Source of the DNA: Planococcus koreensis
Lineage (GTDB): Bacteria > Bacillota > Bacilli > Bacillales_A > Planococcaceae
Assembly: GCF_004761975.1 (NCBI RefSeq)
Contig: NZ_RQII01000057.1
Location: 1 to 50,904 of the forward strand
Length of the DNA: 50,904 nt
Direction of reading: 5' to 3'
The notes under the pieces: generated by a model
What the model saw: the letters and a program-made list of their open reading frames with translations, nothing else
What the model was told of the DNA's origin: nothing
Databases searched by the model: none
Translations under genes and position numbers: made by a program
Part shown: positions 48,562-50,904 of the stretch, piece by piece
Layout: each line of letters begins with the position of its first letter
Position numbering within the stretch: the stretch's first letter is position 1

Positions 48562-50904
48562 ATGGATTTTCACGAGATGGACCGGGCGCAATTGCTGAAG
48601 GCAGTCAAAACCGATCCGTTGCACGGATTGAGCGCTGAAGAAGTCCGGCTGCGCCAAGACAAGCACGGCTTCAATGTATTGGCTGAAGCCAAAAAGCAGT
48701 CCCTGCTCCTGTCTTTCTTCAGCCAATTCACGGATTTGATGATTGTGGTGCTATTGGCCGCTGCCGTAATCTCTTCCGTCCTTGGCGAATGGATTGACGC
48801 GGCTGCGATTGTGTTGATCGTCATCCTCAACGCCTCCCTCGGCTTCTATCAGGACCGCAAAGCCGAAAAATCACTGGAAGCGCTGAAAAAACTTTCAGCT
48901 CCCCAAGTCCAAGTGCTGCGCAGCGAGAAATGGGCACGCTTGCCTTCGCGCGAAATTGTGCCGGGTGATGTAATCCGTTTCTCCAGCGGCGACCGGATCG
49001 GAGCGGATGTGCGGCTGATTGAAGCGGCCAGCCTGGAAATCGAGGAATCGGCGCTGACCGGTGAATCGATGCCTGCTTCGAAGCGGACCGAATCGCTGGC
49101 GATTGTCGACCCGAACTTGGCGGACATCAGCAATATGGCGTTCATGGGAACATTGGTGACAAGAGGCAGCGGCGTCGGAATTGTGGTCAGTACCGGCATG
49201 AACACCGAAGTCGGACAGATTGCGGGGCTTTTGCAGGCGTCCGAAGGGATGGATACGCCGCTGCAGCGCAAGCTCGGGCAGCTCGGGAAAATCCTGATCA
49301 TCGCCGCTTTGCTGCTGACGCTGTTAGTAGTTGCCATCGGTGTATGGCGCGGCAATGATTTTTACACGATCTTTTTTGCGGGCTTATCGCTTGCCGTTGC
49401 CGCGGTTCCCGAAGGCCTGCCGGCTGTCGTCACCATTGCCTTGTCGATTGGCGTCCAGCGGATGATCAAAAAAGACGCAGTGGTCCGCAAACTGCCGGCT
49501 GTCGAGATTCTGGGCAGCGCTTCTGTCATTTGCTCGGACAAGACCGGCACAATGACTGAAAACGAAATGACCGTTACGCATTTATGGAGCGGCGGGCAGG
49601 AATGGACGGTTGAGGGAACCGGGTATGAACCGGATGGCCGTTTTTTTGAAGCAGGCACCCTCGTCGAATTGCAAGGCGTCCCAGCGCTGCATGAGCTCCT
49701 TTTATATGGGATGTTATGCAATAATGCGAAAGTGTTTAAGAAAGACCAGGAATACGCCATCGAAGGAGATCCGACCGAAGGCGCCATGGTCGTGGCCGCG
49801 ATGAAAGCGGGCATAAGCGAAAAATGGCTCATGGAAAATTTCACCGTGGTCCAGGAGCTGCCTTTTGACTCTGAACGCAAAATGATGAGTGTCATTGTCA
49901 AAGATAGGAACGGACAGCTTCTCGCAGTGACAAAAGGGGCCCCTGATCTGTTGGCGACCCACTGCGGTTCGATTCGATGGGGCGAGCAGCAGCTGCCGCT
50001 CACTGCTGAACGGGCTGCCGAAGTGGAACGTGCGGTAATCGGCATGGCCAGCAATGCGCTCCGCACGATGGCCATCGCCTATAAGCCGCTGCCGCCCCAC
50101 ACCCTTGTTTTCACTGAACAGGAAATTGAAAAGGATCTCGTGTTCATCGGGCTCGAGGGCATGATCGATCCGCCGCGCGAGGAAGTGAAAGCCGCCATCC
50201 AGGAATGCTGGAACGCCGGTATCCGCACGATCATGATCACCGGGGATCATGCGGTAACAGCGCTGGCGATTGCCGAAAAACTACACATTTCCGGTGAGGC
50301 CGGCATTGCGGTGGAAGGCAAAGAGCTGGACGAGATGTCCGCGGAACAGCTGCAGGAAGTCGTGGAAAAGGCGTCCGTTTTCGCCCGGGTCACGCCCGAA
50401 CACAAGCTGCGCATCGTCCAGGCATTGCAGCAAAACGGCCGCGTCGTCGCCATGACTGGCGACGGCGTCAACGATGCGCCTGCCCTCAAGACGGCGGATA
50501 TCGGCGTTGCGATGGGCATCACCGGCACAGACGTCGCAAAAGAAGCAGCTTCTCTTATCCTGCTCGACGATAATTTTGCGACCATCAAAGCGGCGATTGT
50601 CGAAGGGCGCAATATTTATGATAATATCCGCAAATTCATCCGCTATCTGCTGGCGTCCAATGTCGGAGAAATCCTCGTCATGCTGTTTGCGATGATTCTC
50701 GCATTGCCGCTGCCGCTCGTTCCGATTCAGATCCTCTGGGTCAATCTCGTGACGGACGGGCTGCCGGCGATGGCGCTGGGGCTCGATCGTCCGGAAGACG
50801 ACGTCATGAAAAAGAAACCGCGCGATCCAAAAGAAGGCGTCTTCGCCAGAGGGCTGGCATGGAAAATCCTGTCCCGTGGCTTTCTTATCGGCGCGTCTAC
50901 CCTG
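48562..50904 (+). CDS. P-type calcium-translocating ATPase, truncated by window end
   Basis: The first 781 residues of a P2A-type (SERCA-like, B. subtilis YloB-like) calcium pump, normally near 890. Visible parts: N-terminal cation ATPase domain (DPLHGLSAEEVRLR), EESALTGES (actuator TGES), VPEGLPAVVTIAL (helix 4 with a Ca2+-ligand Glu), SDKTGTMTENEM (phosphorylated Asp326), and GDGVNDAPALKTADIGVAMG (hinge). No stop occurs before the end. GGAGGG lies upstream. ATG at 48562 is taken; a TTG at 48556 is in frame and closer to that SD. It is divergent from the lysine transporter operon. Confidence 0.93.
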   Translation, partial: MDFHEMDRAQLLKAVKTDPLHGLSAEEVRLRQDKHGFNVLAEAKKQSLLLSFFSQFTDLMIVVLLAAAVISSVLGEWIDAAAIVLIVILNASLGFYQDRKAEKSLEALKKLSAPQVQVLRSEKWARLPSREIVPGDVIRFSSGDRIGADVRLIEAASLEIEESALTGESMPASKRTESLAIVDPNLADISNMAFMGTLVTRGSGVGIVVSTGMNTEVGQIAGLLQASEGMDTPLQRKLGQLGKILIIAALLLTLLVVAIGVWRGNDFYTIFFAGLSLAVAAVPEGLPAVVTIALSIGVQRMIKKDAVVRKLPAVEILGSASVICSDKTGTMTENEMTVTHLWSGGQEWTVEGTGYEPDGRFFEAGTLVELQGVPALHELLLYGMLCNNAKVFKKDQEYAIEGDPTEGAMVVAAMKAGISEKWLMENFTVVQELPFDSERKMMSVIVKDRNGQLLAVTKGAPDLLATHCGSIRWGEQQLPLTAERAAEVERAVIGMASNALRTMAIAYKPLPPHTLVFTEQEIEKDLVFIGLEGMIDPPREEVKAAIQECWNAGIRTIMITGDHAVTALAIAEKLHISGEAGIAVEGKELDEMSAEQLQEVVEKASVFARVTPEHKLRIVQALQQNGRVVAMTGDGVNDAPALKTADIGVAMGITGTDVAKEAASLILLDDNFATIKAAIVEGRNIYDNIRKFIRYLLASNVGEILVMLFAMILALPLPLVPIQILWVNLVTDGLPAMALGLDRPEDDVMKKKPRDPKEGVFARGLAWKILSRGFLIGASTL

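Overview
The window looks like a chromosomal segment of a low-to-mid GC Firmicute of the Planococcaceae (Planococcus or Planomicrobium-like). This is inferred from strong AGGAGG-type ribosome binding sites, frequent TTG and GTG starts, SAM and lysine riboswitches, Bacillus-type gene sets (mtnWXBD, proBA, tatAC, dctBSR-dctP) and a Bacillales-type intergenic repeat. No rRNA, tRNA, CRISPR array, phage or transposase gene was seen.

Layout. 1-3525: a sigma-A promoter and SAM-I riboswitch drive the methionine-salvage genes mtnW, mtnX, mtnB and mtnD. 3600-7300: two small membrane proteins, proline synthesis (proB, proA) and a 21-bp-period tandem repeat. 7350-19100: mostly minus-strand genes: CstA-type transporter, a PadR/HAAS pair, a lipoprotein, alkaline phosphatase, a Bcr/CflA-type MFS exporter, an HD-GYP protein with a cupin-like N-terminus, a secreted coiled-coil protein, a proline iminopeptidase-like hydrolase, a branched-chain aminotransferase and a Cys-rich protein. 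19156-25500: a Nudix hydrolase translationally coupled to a SWIM-SNF2 helicase, a methyltransferase, a perfect parS site, tatA-tatC and a small membrane protein. 25700-32600: a Tat-exported gluconate-dehydrogenase-like pair, LysR, a LysM protein, and a D-tartrate dehydratase with a GntR regulator.

The most unusual part is 32.7-40.0 kb. It is visibly richer in A+T and is made of short, mostly unrecognised or accessory genes separated by repeated intergenic modules. Four nearly identical hairpins (12-bp arms GAATGTAACTTA/TAAGTTACATTC around an always 8-nt, always different loop) sit 15-27 bp after the stop codon of each of four consecutive minus-strand genes. A second module (a GTAAAAGTAyACTT quasi-palindrome, usually next to a terminator, with a reused promoter in two copies) separates the neighbouring genes. 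The layout is like an integron gene-cassette array, but no integrase is present and the hairpins lack the classical attC core. This is the best candidate for an undescribed system.

40.1-48.4 kb holds a PhnA/YjdM-type protein with a near-perfect parS site beside it, a C4-dicarboxylate sensing and uptake locus (dctP, dctR, dctS, dctB, with a cre box before dctP), and an amino-acid ABC transporter behind a lysine riboswitch, so predicted to import lysine. Both dctS and the ABC solute-binding protein gene carry a single-base frameshift. The window ends inside a P-type calcium ATPase gene.

Two parS sites suggest, as an inference, that the window lies in the origin-proximal part of the chromosome.
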